Part shown: positions 35,459 to 43,675 of the stretch, one piece after another
Numbering within the stretch: the stretch's first letter is position 1
How the letters are laid out: every line of letters starts with the position of its first letter
DNA from: Janibacter indicus
GTDB taxonomy: Bacteria; Actinomycetota; Actinomycetes; Actinomycetales; Dermatophilaceae
Direction of reading: 5' to 3'
DNA: 64,000 nucleotides
Assembly (NCBI RefSeq): GCF_900176385.1
Contig: NZ_FWXN01000004.1
Location: forward strand, 247,354 to 311,353
Program-made: the position numbers and the translations under genes
Notes under the pieces: model-generated
The model's database searches: none
What the model saw: the letters and a program-made list of their open reading frames with translations, nothing else
Told to the model about the DNA's origin: nothing

Positions 35459-35980
35459 TCAGGCACGCAGGGCGGCACTCGTCGTGCGCAGCAGCTCGCT
35501 CGCCCGGGCGCACTCGGCCGTGAGCAGCGTGCGGTGCCGACCGAGCGTCGTCACGACGTGGTGCACCCGCTCCTGCAGCGACTCGCGCACCCGCTCGGCC
35601 TCGTCGACCGAGTGGGCGTCGGCGACGCCGGTGATGCCCCAGCTGCGCTCGACCGTGCCGTCGCGCACGTCGAGCCCGGCCGCGCGGGCCTCCTCCTCGA
35701 GGGCGCGAAGGCGGGCGATCGCCTCGGCGAGCTCGGTGGCCGTCGAGTGCAGGGTGCGCCCGCACACGTCCATGGCATCGGCCGTGGACGCGGTGGCCTC
35801 GGCGAGGCGCTCTGCCCGGCGGCGTCGCTCGAGCGCGCTCGGTCCGCGCCACCCGGGTGCGGCGTCGGCCAGCGCAGCGCGCAGTGCCTCGGCGTCGGCG
35901 TGCAGCTGCACCGCACGGCTGCGCAAGGAGGATGCCAGGGCACTCAGCGAGCCGGGGTCGCCCAGCAGGGGGTGGCTCAT
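35459..35980 (-). CDS. WXG100-like helical protein
   Basis: A 173-residue, almost wholly helical protein. The first half resembles WXG100 secretion substrates: helix, then AAPGWRGPSALERRRRAERLAEA with a central W-R-G, then a second helix (STADAMDVCGRTLHSTATELAEAIARL). A further coiled-coil-like region extends it beyond the usual 100 residues. The start overlaps the stop of the 99-residue gene upstream (ATGA), as WXG genes often come in pairs. No EccB or EccD is nearby. Export by the FHA-FtsK ATPase at 45-49 kb is possible but unproved. Confidence 0.6.
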   Translation of the reverse strand: MSHPLLGDPGSLSALASSLRSRAVQLHADAEALRAALADAAPGWRGPSALERRRRAERLAEATASTADAMDVCGRTLHSTATELAEAIARLRALEEEARAAGLDVRDGTVERSWGITGVADAHSVDEAERVRESLQERVHHVVTTLGRHRTLLTAECARASELLRTTSAALRA

Positions 35981-36276
35981 CGCAGCTCGCGGACGTCGGG
36001 GCGTGCGTGCTCGCCGCCCCGCGCCGACGAGGAGGCCGACCGGGCGGCGCGCGGCCCCATCGCGAGGGCGAGCTCGCGGCACCCGGCAGAGATCTCGCGG
36101 AGGCTGTCGACGGTGTCGTCGACCGTGCCGTCGAGCGCCCGCTGGGTCGCGTGGTCCCCGACCGTCACGAGGTGGTCGAGCAGCAGCTCGCCCGTGGCCG
36201 CGGTGTGCTCACCGGTGGCGGACAGGGCGTCGACGAGCGCGTCGAGGTCCTCGGGGCGAGGGTGCGAAGGGGGCAT
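35977..36276 (-). CDS. Small helical protein paired with the WXG-like gene
   Basis: A 99-residue protein, MPPSHPRPEDLDALVDALSATGEHTAATGELLLDHL, predicted to be two or three helices with a disordered Arg/Ser-rich tail. I do not recognise a family. It is coupled to the WXG-like gene by a four-base overlap, so the two products may form a heterodimer as EsxA and EsxB do. TAGGCT lies 9 bases upstream of the ATG. Confidence 0.6.
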   Translation of the reverse strand: MPPSHPRPEDLDALVDALSATGEHTAATGELLLDHLVTVGDHATQRALDGTVDDTVDSLREISAGCRELALAMGPRAARSASSSARGGEHARPDVRELR

Positions 36277-36370
36277 GGTCCGGCCAGCCTATCGACGCGC
36301 GTCGTCCCCGGGACGCGGGCCGTCCACAGGCCCGCGGCGGTCCCCCCTTCGCTCCGCCGGGGGGTGCACG

Positions 36371-36424
36371 TGACGCGCGTCATAGGGGGCTAGGCTCGTC
36401 GTGAGCGGGACGACGAGGTCCCGC
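36371..36424 (+). promoter_or_regulatory. Glutamate dehydrogenase promoter, palindromic operator and leader hairpin
   Basis: TGACGCGCGTCA (36371-36382) is a perfect 12-base palindrome ending 8 bases before a TAGGCT -10 box (36391-36396), so it covers the -35 zone. The predicted transcript starts near 36403 and at once folds GCGGGAC / GTCCCGC (36405-36411 with 36418-36424). The leader to the ATG is about 55 bases. An activator or repressor at the palindrome and control of mRNA stability by the hairpin are both plausible. Confidence 0.5.
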
Positions 36425-36457
36425 GACACGTGACGATGCGACCGAGGACGCCCATCC

Positions 36458-39400
36458 ATGGCACAGCTGCCTGCCCGCCCCGCCACCGACCCCGAGGGAG
36501 TGCTCGTCGACGCCGCCACCGCGGCCGGTGACGACGCCCCCTTCGTCGAGCGGTACCTGCGACACGTCGACGCGACCGCGCTGCGCGGTCGGTCCGCGGA
36601 GGACCTGGTGGCGATGGCCACCAGACACCGGGAGGTGGCCGCCACCCGGGCGCCGGGGCAGACGGTCGTCGACGCCGCCGACGGGGTGCTGCACGTCGTC
36701 ACCTCGGACCGGCCCTTCCTCGTCGACTCGGTCCTCGGCGAGCTCGGGTCCGCCGGCATCGGGGTCTCGCTGCTCCTCCACCCGCTCTTCGTCGTCCGGC
36801 GCGACGCGCAGGGCGAGCTCGTCGAGGTGCTCGACACCGACCCCCGCACGCCCCACACCGACCCCGACCTGCACGACGAGTCGTGGATCCGTCTCGAGCT
36901 CGCCGACCGGTGCGACATGGCGCTCGTCCAGGACCGCATCGCCGAGGTCGTCGACGCCGTCGCCGCCGCCGTCGACGACTGGGAGAGCATGCGGGCGACG
37001 GTGACCGAGCTCGTGCAGGCCCTCGACGAGGGCCGGGGGGCCGGCAGCCGCGAGTCGCAGACCGCGGCCGCGGAGTTCCTGCGCTGGCTCGTCGACGACC
37101 ACTTCACCTTCATCGGCTCGCGCGACCACACGGTCGACGGCGACGCGGTCACGGCCGTCCCCGGCAGCGGGTTGGGCGTGCTGCGTGACGACTCGACGGC
37201 CGAGGCAATCACGCCGCTCGGCGGCACCAGCGACGAGGGTGAGTGCCTGGCGATCGGCAAGTCGCACGCCGTGCTGCCCGTACACCGCGTGACCCACCCC
37301 GACCTCGTCGCCGTGCGCTTCCACGACGCCCAGGGCCGACTCGTCGAGCGCCGCCTCGCCGGGCTCTTCGCGTCGACCGCGTACACCAGCTCGGTGCTGA
37401 CGATCCCGCTCATCGCCGACAAGGTGCAGCAGATCCTCTCCGACTCCGGGTGGGCCCGCGACAGCCACTCGGGCGCCTTCGCGATGCGCCTGTTCGAGAC
37501 CTTCCCGCGGGACGAGCTCTTCCAGGCGCCGGTCGACCACCTGCGCCAGGTCGTCACCTCGATCCTGCAGATGGTCCACCGCATCCGCACCGCGACCTTC
37601 CTGCGGCTCGACACGGGCGGGCAGTTCGTCTCGGCGATCATCTACCTGCCCCGCGACCGCTACACGACCGCCGTGCGCCAGCGGGTCGAGACCGAGCTGC
37701 GCGAGGCGACCGGCGCCGACGAGGTGAGCTTCACCGCGCACGTCTCCGACGAGCCGATGGCGCGGCTCTACTACATCCTGCGCGGCTCGCAGGGCGTCGA
37801 GCTGCCGACCGGCGAGGCCCAGCAGCGGCTCGAGGCGGCCGTCGCCGACGCCACGCTCACCTGGGAGGAGCGCCTCGTGCGTCGCGCCGACGAGCTCGTC
37901 GGCAGCGAGGTCGCCAGTTCGCTCATCGCCCCGTGGGCCGGCGGGTTCCCCGTCGACTACGAGGACGACTTCGACGCCGCCCAGGCCGTGGCCGACCTGA
38001 AGAACCTCGCCCTGCTGGGGGAGGGGACCCCCTTCGCCTGCGCGCTCTACGACCCCCGCCGCGGCCACGGCGGCGGCGAGGACCCGCGGGTGCGCCGGAT
38101 CAAGCTCTTCAGCCTCGACGAGCTGATCCTCGACGACCTCATGCCGATCTTCCGCAACCTCGGCACCCAGGTCATCGAGGAGGAGCCCTACACGCTCACC
38201 CGCACCGACGGTGTCACCGCCGGTGTCTACGACATGAGCCTGCGGGTGCCCGACGCGGCCCTGTGGGAGGCGCACACCCACGAGGAGCTGCGCGAGCTCG
38301 TCGAGTCGGCGGTCATCGCCGTGCGGGCCGGACGTACCGAGTCCGACGGCTTCAACGCGCTGATCATCCGGGCTGGGCTCACCTGGCGGCAGGTCTCGCT
38401 GCTGCGCGCGATCGGGCGCTACCTGCGGCAGGCCGGCGGCACGTGGGGCCAGACGAGCCTCGAGTCCGCGCTCGCCGACAACCACACCATCGCCCGTGAC
38501 GTCGTCGAGCTCTTCGAGACCCGCTTCGACCCCGACCGCTTCGAGGGGGTGGCCGGCGAGGACCGCGCCGCCGCCGAGGCCGAGGTGACCCAGCGCATCC
38601 ACGACGCGCTCGAGGAGGTCAGCTCGCTCGAGCACGACCGGATCATCCGGGCCTTCGTCGGGGTCATCGCCGCGACCCTGCGCACGAGCTACTTCGTGCG
38701 CGACGCCGAGGGCGAGCCGCTGCCGCGCATCTCGCTGAAGCTCGAGCCGGCACGCGTGCCCGACATGCCCAAGCCGCACCCCGCCTTCGAGATCTGGGTG
38801 CACAGCCCGCAGGTCGAGGGCGTCCACCTGCGCTTCGGCGCGGTCGCCCGTGGTGGCCTGCGCTGGAGCGACCGACGCGACGACTTCCGCACCGAGGTCC
38901 TCGGGCTCGTCAAGGCCCAGATGGTCAAAAATGCCGTCATCGTGCCGACGGGCAGCAAGGGCGGCTTCTTCGGCAAGCAGCTGCCCGACCCGGGCGTTGA
39001 CCGAGAGGCGTGGATGGAGGCCGGCCGCTCGGCCTACCGGGCCTTCATCTCCGGCCTGCTCGACGTCACCGACAACCGCGTCGAAGGCGCGATCGTCCCG
39101 CCCGAGCGGGTCGTGCGCCACGACGGCGACGACTCCTACCTCGTCGTCGCCGCCGACAAGGGCACGGCGACCTTCTCCGACCTGGCCAACTCCATCGCCC
39201 GCGAGTACGGCTTCTGGCTCGACGATGCCTTCGCCTCCGGCGGCTCGGTCGGCTACGACCACAAGGGCATGGGCATCACCGCCCGCGGCGCCTGGGAGTC
39301 GGTCAAGCGGCACTTCCGCGAGCTCGGCCACGACACCCAGACCGAGGACTTCACCGTCGTCGGCATCGGTGACATGAGCGGTGACGTCTTCGGCAACGGC

Positions 39401-41242
39401 ATGCTGCTGTCCGAGCACATCCGGCTCGTCGCGGCCTTCAACCACCTGCACGTCTTCATCGACCCGCAGCCCGATGCGGCCGGCTCCTTCGCCGAGCGGC
39501 GACGGCTTTTCGACCTGCCCCGCAGCTCCTGGGACGACTACGACCGCTCCCTCATCAGCGAGGGGGGTGGCGTGTGGTCGCGCAGCGCCAAGTCGATCCC
39601 CGTGAGCGAGCAGGCCGCAGCCGCCCTCGGCCTCGACGGGGCCACGTCGATGACGCCGACCGAGCTGATCCACCTCATCCTCCAGGCGCCCGTCGACCTG
39701 CTGTGGAACGGCGGCATCGGCACCTACGTCAAGGCCGCCGACGAGTCCCACACCGAGGTAGGGGACCGGGCCAACGACGCCATCCGCGTCGACGGCGGTC
39801 AGGTGCGTGCCCGGGTCATCGGCGAGGGCGGCAACCTTGGGGCCACCCAGCGTGGCCGGATCGAGGCCGCCGGGGCCGGGGTGCGGGTCAACACCGACGC
39901 CGTCGACAACTCCGCCGGCGTCGACACCTCCGACCACGAGGTCAACATCAAGATCCTGCTCGGCGAGGCGATCCGCCGCGGCTCCCTCGACGAGGACGCC
40001 CGGGTCGAGCTGCTCGCCTCGATGACCGACGAGGTCGCCGAGCAGGTGCTGCGCGACAACTACGAGCAAAACGTCCTGCTCGGCAACGCTCGGGCCCAGC
40101 ACGGCGACATGCTCGTCGTCCACGAGCGCCTCATGGAGACCCTCACCGCGCGCGGCGAGCTCGACCGCGAGCTGGAGTTCCTCCCGAGCAGCGCCGAGGT
40201 GCACGACCGGCTCGACGCCGGCGAGGGCCTGTCCTCGCCGGAGCTGTCGGTCCTGCTCGCCTACTCCAAGCTGGCGCTCAAGACCGACCTGCTCGACTCC
40301 GACCTGCCCGACGACCCGGCGACCGAGCGACAGCTGACGGACTACTTCCCGACGCCGCTGCGCGAGCGCTTCCACGACGAGCTGCGGGCACACCCCCTTC
40401 GTCGGGAGATCGTGACCACCGCGGTGGCCAACGACCTGGTCAACCGGGGCGGGATCACCTTCGTCCAGCGGGCGGTCGAGGAGACGAGCGCGACGTCCGC
40501 CCAGGTTGCGCGGGCCTTCCTCGTCGCCCGCGAGATCTTCGGTCTCGACGACTACGTCGAGCAGGTCGAGGCACTCGACAACGTCGTGCCGACGCAGGTG
40601 CAGACCCGGCTCTACCTCGAGCTGCGCCGCCTCATGGACCGGGCGGTGCGGTGGTTCCTCGCCAACCGCGCCGGCCGTCTCGACGTCACCGGCGAGATCG
40701 AACGCTTCGCCGAGCCGGTCGCGAGCCTCGCCCCGCAGATCCCCGACCTGCTGCGCGGCTCGCAGGCCGAGCGGCTGGCTCGCAAGACGCAGGACTTCGT
40801 CGACGCGGGCGTGCCCACCGACCTGGCCCGGCGGACCGCGACCCTGCTCGACCTGTACTCCGTGCTCGACATCGTCGACATGTCCACCGACACCGGGCGC
40901 GAGCTCTTCGACGTCGCCGAGACCTACTACCAGGTCTCCGAGACCTTCGGCATCGACGAGCTGCTCATCATGGTGACGACCCTGCCGCGCGAGGAGCGCT
41001 GGGACGCCATGGCCCGGGGGGCGCTGCGGGACGACCTCTACGCGACCCTGCAGTCGCTGACGAGCTCGGTCCTCGAGCGCGACGGCGACGATGCCGCCTC
41101 GCGGCTGGCGCAGTGGTCGGCGCAGCACGACGAGGCCGTCGAGCGGGTGCAGACCCAGCTCGCCGGCATCCGACAGCTGACCTCGCCCGGTGTCGCGGCC
41201 CTGTCGGTGGCGCTGCGCACGCTTCGCTCGGTCACCCGCTGA
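36458..41242 (+). CDS. gdh: NAD-specific glutamate dehydrogenase, large (180 kDa) type
   Basis: A 1594-residue enzyme of the GDH L180 class, which deaminates glutamate to 2-oxoglutarate with NAD. Regulatory ACT-like regions fill the first 600 residues or so. The catalytic core near residues 780-1150 has GAVARGGLRWSDRRDDFRTEVLGLVKAQMVKNA, VPTGSKGGFFGKQ and GIGDMSGDVFGNGML (dinucleotide region), followed by NGGIGTYVKA. A helical C-terminal domain closes it. In mycobacteria this enzyme is inhibited by the FHA protein GarA; none is seen here. Its promoter carries a palindrome and leader hairpin. Confidence 0.95.
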   Translation: MAQLPARPATDPEGVLVDAATAAGDDAPFVERYLRHVDATALRGRSAEDLVAMATRHREVAATRAPGQTVVDAADGVLHVVTSDRPFLVDSVLGELGSAGIGVSLLLHPLFVVRRDAQGELVEVLDTDPRTPHTDPDLHDESWIRLELADRCDMALVQDRIAEVVDAVAAAVDDWESMRATVTELVQALDEGRGAGSRESQTAAAEFLRWLVDDHFTFIGSRDHTVDGDAVTAVPGSGLGVLRDDSTAEAITPLGGTSDEGECLAIGKSHAVLPVHRVTHPDLVAVRFHDAQGRLVERRLAGLFASTAYTSSVLTIPLIADKVQQILSDSGWARDSHSGAFAMRLFETFPRDELFQAPVDHLRQVVTSILQMVHRIRTATFLRLDTGGQFVSAIIYLPRDRYTTAVRQRVETELREATGADEVSFTAHVSDEPMARLYYILRGSQGVELPTGEAQQRLEAAVADATLTWEERLVRRADELVGSEVASSLIAPWAGGFPVDYEDDFDAAQAVADLKNLALLGEGTPFACALYDPRRGHGGGEDPRVRRIKLFSLDELILDDLMPIFRNLGTQVIEEEPYTLTRTDGVTAGVYDMSLRVPDAALWEAHTHEELRELVESAVIAVRAGRTESDGFNALIIRAGLTWRQVSLLRAIGRYLRQAGGTWGQTSLESALADNHTIARDVVELFETRFDPDRFEGVAGEDRAAAEAEVTQRIHDALEEVSSLEHDRIIRAFVGVIAATLRTSYFVRDAEGEPLPRISLKLEPARVPDMPKPHPAFEIWVHSPQVEGVHLRFGAVARGGLRWSDRRDDFRTEVLGLVKAQMVKNAVIVPTGSKGGFFGKQLPDPGVDREAWMEAGRSAYRAFISGLLDVTDNRVEGAIVPPERVVRHDGDDSYLVVAADKGTATFSDLANSIAREYGFWLDDAFASGGSVGYDHKGMGITARGAWESVKRHFRELGHDTQTEDFTVVGIGDMSGDVFGNGMLLSEHIRLVAAFNHLHVFIDPQPDAAGSFAERRRLFDLPRSSWDDYDRSLISEGGGVWSRSAKSIPVSEQAAAALGLDGATSMTPTELIHLILQAPVDLLWNGGIGTYVKAADESHTEVGDRANDAIRVDGGQVRARVIGEGGNLGATQRGRIEAAGAGVRVNTDAVDNSAGVDTSDHEVNIKILLGEAIRRGSLDEDARVELLASMTDEVAEQVLRDNYEQNVLLGNARAQHGDMLVVHERLMETLTARGELDRELEFLPSSAEVHDRLDAGEGLSSPELSVLLAYSKLALKTDLLDSDLPDDPATERQLTDYFPTPLRERFHDELRAHPLRREIVTTAVANDLVNRGGITFVQRAVEETSATSAQVARAFLVAREIFGLDDYVEQVEALDNVVPTQVQTRLYLELRRLMDRAVRWFLANRAGRLDVTGEIERFAEPVASLAPQIPDLLRGSQAERLARKTQDFVDAGVPTDLARRTATLLDLYSVLDIVDMSTDTGRELFDVAETYYQVSETFGIDELLIMVTTLPREERWDAMARGALRDDLYATLQSLTSSVLERDGDDAASRLAQWSAQHDEAVERVQTQLAGIRQLTSPGVAALSVALRTLRSVTR

Positions 41243-41272
41243 GCACCCGGTCCGCCGGTGTCCGCACGTCAC

Positions 41273-41278
41273 TAGGAT
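41273..41278 (+). promoter_or_regulatory. -10 box of leaderless histidine kinase gene
   Basis: TAGGAT, 6 bases upstream of GTG 41285 and downstream of the glutamate dehydrogenase stop. Confidence 0.5.
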
Positions 41279-41284
41279 CGTGAC

Positions 41285-42745
41285 GTGCGGACACTGTCGG
41301 ACTTCCTGCGGACCACCCCCGGCCTCGAGGCGGCCGACACCGAGTGGCTCCACCTGCTCGTCGAGGACTGGCACCTGCTCGCCGACCTGAGCTTCAGCGA
41401 CCTCGTCCTCTGGCTGCCGCGCGAAGGGGGCTGGGTCGCCGCCGCGCACACCCGCCCCATGACCGGGCCGATGGTCTTCGTCGAGGACATCGTCGGCCAG
41501 GGTGAGGCGGCGGTCTTCGGGGACCTCGTGAGCCGGGCGGTGCGCGACGGGCAGAGCGAGCACGTGCGCGAGCGCGGGCAGGACCTGCTCCACGAGCGGG
41601 CTCGCCCGGTGCGTCGGGCCGGTCGCATGATCGGCGTGCTCAGCGTGCACGACCAGCTCGACAGCGGTCGGCCGCTGACGCGCCTCGAGGAGAGCTACGG
41701 CCACATGAGCGACGAGCTCTTCCTCATGGTCGCCGAGGGCACGTGGCCGACGACCGGGTCACCGAGCGGTGCCCGCCGGGGCGCACCCCGCGTCGGTGAC
41801 GGCGTCATGCGGCTCGACGTCGCGGGTGTCGTGCACTACGCCTCGCCCAATGCGCTCAGCGCGATCCGCAAGCTCGGTCACCAGGGCCCGATCGAGGGCG
41901 AGGTCCTGCTCCAGGTGATCAGCGGTGTCGCCGGGCAGCCGGGGCAGCTCGACGAGGGGCTCGCCCTCGTCGCCATGGGTCGGGCCGCGTGGCGCTCCGA
42001 TCTCGCCGCCAACGGCGCTGCGCTCGCGCTGCGGGCGGTGCCGCTCATGCACGGCCGCGAGCGGCACGGCGCGATCGTCCTCGCGCGCGACGTCTCCGAG
42101 CTGCGGCGGCGCGGCGACGAGCTGATGACCAAGGACCAGACGATCCGCGAGATCCACCACCGGGTCAAGAACAACCTGCAGACCGTCGCCGCCCTGCTGC
42201 GGATGCAGTCGCGACGGGTGCCCGACGGGGTCGCTCGAACGGCTCTGGACGAGGCGGTCCGTCGGGTCGGGGTGATCGCCATGATCTACGAGGCGCTGAG
42301 CACCGGATTCGCCGAGGCGCTGGACTTCGACGACGTCGCGGTGCGCGGTCTGCGTGCGATCGTCGAGGTGGCGCGCATGACGGGGGGGATCGACTCCCGC
42401 TTCGCGGGGTCCTTCGGGATGATGCGGGCCGAGGACGCGACGGCCGTCGGGCTGATCCTCAGCGAGCTGATCCAGAACGCCGTCGAGCACGGGGTGCCCG
42501 AGGGCGGAACGGTCTCGGTCGAGGCCGAGCGCAGCACCGAGGGCGACGTCGACATCCTGCGGGTGACCGTCGTCGACGACGGGGCGGGCCTGCCGACGGG
42601 CTTCCGCCCGAGCAAGGCGGGGCTGGGCACCCGGATCGTCACCTCGATGATCCATGACCTCGGCGGTCAGATCCGCTGGGACGACGCGGAGCCGCGGGGG
42701 ACCAGGGTGCGCTTCAGCGCTCGGCTGCGGCCGGTCGACGGCTGA
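41285..42745 (+). CDS. pdtaS: PdtaS-like cytosolic sensor histidine kinase
   Basis: A 486-residue soluble kinase like mycobacterial PdtaS. An N-terminal GAF domain (TLSDFLRTTPGLEAADTEWLHLLVEDW) and a PAS domain (VMRLDVAGVVHYASPNALSAIRKLG) precede a HisKA_2 dimerisation box, IREIHHRVKNNLQTVAALLRMQSRRV, and an HATPase domain (SELIQNAVEHGVPEGG, DDGAGLPTGF). The partner PdtaR, an RNA-binding ANTAR regulator, is not in the window. Adjacency to whiB1 matches the Rv3220c-Rv3219 order. It is probably leaderless. Confidence 0.9.
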   Translation: MRTLSDFLRTTPGLEAADTEWLHLLVEDWHLLADLSFSDLVLWLPREGGWVAAAHTRPMTGPMVFVEDIVGQGEAAVFGDLVSRAVRDGQSEHVRERGQDLLHERARPVRRAGRMIGVLSVHDQLDSGRPLTRLEESYGHMSDELFLMVAEGTWPTTGSPSGARRGAPRVGDGVMRLDVAGVVHYASPNALSAIRKLGHQGPIEGEVLLQVISGVAGQPGQLDEGLALVAMGRAAWRSDLAANGAALALRAVPLMHGRERHGAIVLARDVSELRRRGDELMTKDQTIREIHHRVKNNLQTVAALLRMQSRRVPDGVARTALDEAVRRVGVIAMIYEALSTGFAEALDFDDVAVRGLRAIVEVARMTGGIDSRFAGSFGMMRAEDATAVGLILSELIQNAVEHGVPEGGTVSVEAERSTEGDVDILRVTVVDDGAGLPTGFRPSKAGLGTRIVTSMIHDLGGQIRWDDAEPRGTRVRFSARLRPVDG

Positions 42746-42819
42746 CCGGCACCCGCCGGGACACGACGAAACCGCCCCCGAGCAGGTGCTCGGAGACGGC
42801 GGTCAGGTGGGACGAGGTC

Positions 42820-43068
42820 TCAGCCGGCGCGGCGGGCGCGGGCCTTGCGACGCTTGAGCGCGCGGCGCTCGTCCTCGGAGAGGCCACCCCAGACGCCGGC
42901 GTCCTGGCCGGACTCGATGGCCCACTTGAGGCAGGTGTCGACGACCTCGCACCGTCGGCAGACCTTCTTGGCCTCCTCGATCTGGGCGATCGCGGGGCCG
43001 GTGTTGCCGATGGGGAAGAAGAGCTCGGGGTCTTCGTCGAGACAGGCTGCGCGGTCGCGCCAATCCAT
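42820..43068 (-). CDS. whiB1: WhiB-family Fe-S regulator (WhiB1 type)
   Basis: An 82-residue WhiB1 protein. Cys9, Cys37, Cys40 and Cys46 hold the 4Fe-4S cluster at the same positions as M. tuberculosis WhiB1, followed by the GVWGGLSEDERRALKRRKARA turn and basic tail. WhiB1 is an essential nitric-oxide-sensitive partner of the primary sigma factor in mycobacteria. ATG 43068 has AAGGAG nine bases upstream. It is convergent with the kinase gene and has a long AT-richer promoter region. Confidence 0.94.
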   Translation of the reverse strand: MDWRDRAACLDEDPELFFPIGNTGPAIAQIEEAKKVCRRCEVVDTCLKWAIESGQDAGVWGGLSEDERRALKRRKARARRAG

Positions 43069-43176
43069 GGGGGTGGTGCTCCTTGTCGTCGGGGAGGTCG
43101 TGCACGCTGTGTGTCGCTGGCCGAGGCCGACGTGGAGGTCGAGCCGCCGGGGCGTCCACGACCCAAAACACACATC

Positions 43177-43205
43177 ATTCTTCACGCTACTGCTCCGTAT
43201 GCCAA
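43177..43205 (-). promoter_or_regulatory. whiB1 promoter candidate
   Basis: On the minus strand TTGGCA (43200-43205) and AAGAAT (43177-43182) are 17 bases apart. This gives a leader of about 100 bases. No CRP-type site was recognised. The 208-base gap between whiB1 and the next gene holds this and the box at 43264. Confidence 0.4.
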
Positions 43206-43263
43206 CAGTCTGGGACGACGGCTTTGTTCCGCCGCGTCGTGTGATGAGTCACGAAGGGTCACC

Positions 43264-43269
43264 TACGCT
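43264..43269 (+). promoter_or_regulatory. -10 box of leaderless membrane-protein gene
   Basis: TACGCT, 7 bases before GTG 43277. Confidence 0.4.
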
Positions 43270-43276
43270 GCTGGTC

Positions 43277-43675
43277 GTGACCCCGAGCAATCCCCCTTCG
43301 CACCTCACACCACCCGCCCTTGCCGCCGCGGCGGTGAGCGCCGTCGAGGCACTCCTCCTGCTGGTCACGGCCGGCCTCTACGGCCTCGAGCTGGCCGACG
43401 GGCGGGCCGAGGACCCGAGCACGGCGTCGATGTCGATGGTCGTGGCGATCATCTTCGCGATCCTGCTCCTGGCCCTCGCCGGCGCGTGGGCGAAGGGGGC
43501 CCGGTGGCCGCGCACCCCGACTCTCGTGTGGAACGTCCTGCTGCTGCCGGCCGCCTGGACCCTCGTGCAGAGCTCTGGCCTGTGGATCGGGCTGGGGCTG
43601 GCCGTGGTGGCCCTGGCCGGAGTGGTGGCCGCGCTCCTGTCACCCTCACCGGACCTGCCGGACGGGGTGGCCTGA
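43277..43675 (+). CDS. Small integral membrane protein (Rv3217c-like position)
   Basis: A 132-residue protein with about four membrane helices (LAAAAVSAVEALLLLVTAGLY; MSMVVAIIFAILLLALAGAW; PTLVWNVLLLPAAWTLVQ; GLWIGLGLAVVALAGVVAALL). No motif gives a function. Divergence from whiB1 is the same as for the conserved membrane gene near whiB1 in mycobacteria. Its stop overlaps the amidase start (TGATG). Confidence 0.75.
   Translation: MTPSNPPSHLTPPALAAAAVSAVEALLLLVTAGLYGLELADGRAEDPSTASMSMVVAIIFAILLLALAGAWAKGARWPRTPTLVWNVLLLPAAWTLVQSSGLWIGLGLAVVALAGVVAALLSPSPDLPDGVA

Noticed and set aside
36380..41704. A 1774-codon open frame antisense to the glutamate dehydrogenase gene, and similar long antisense frames opposite secA and the glycosyltransferase.
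   Set aside because: Very GC-rich genes with G/C third positions leave the antisense frames without stops. The products are low-complexity and match no family.
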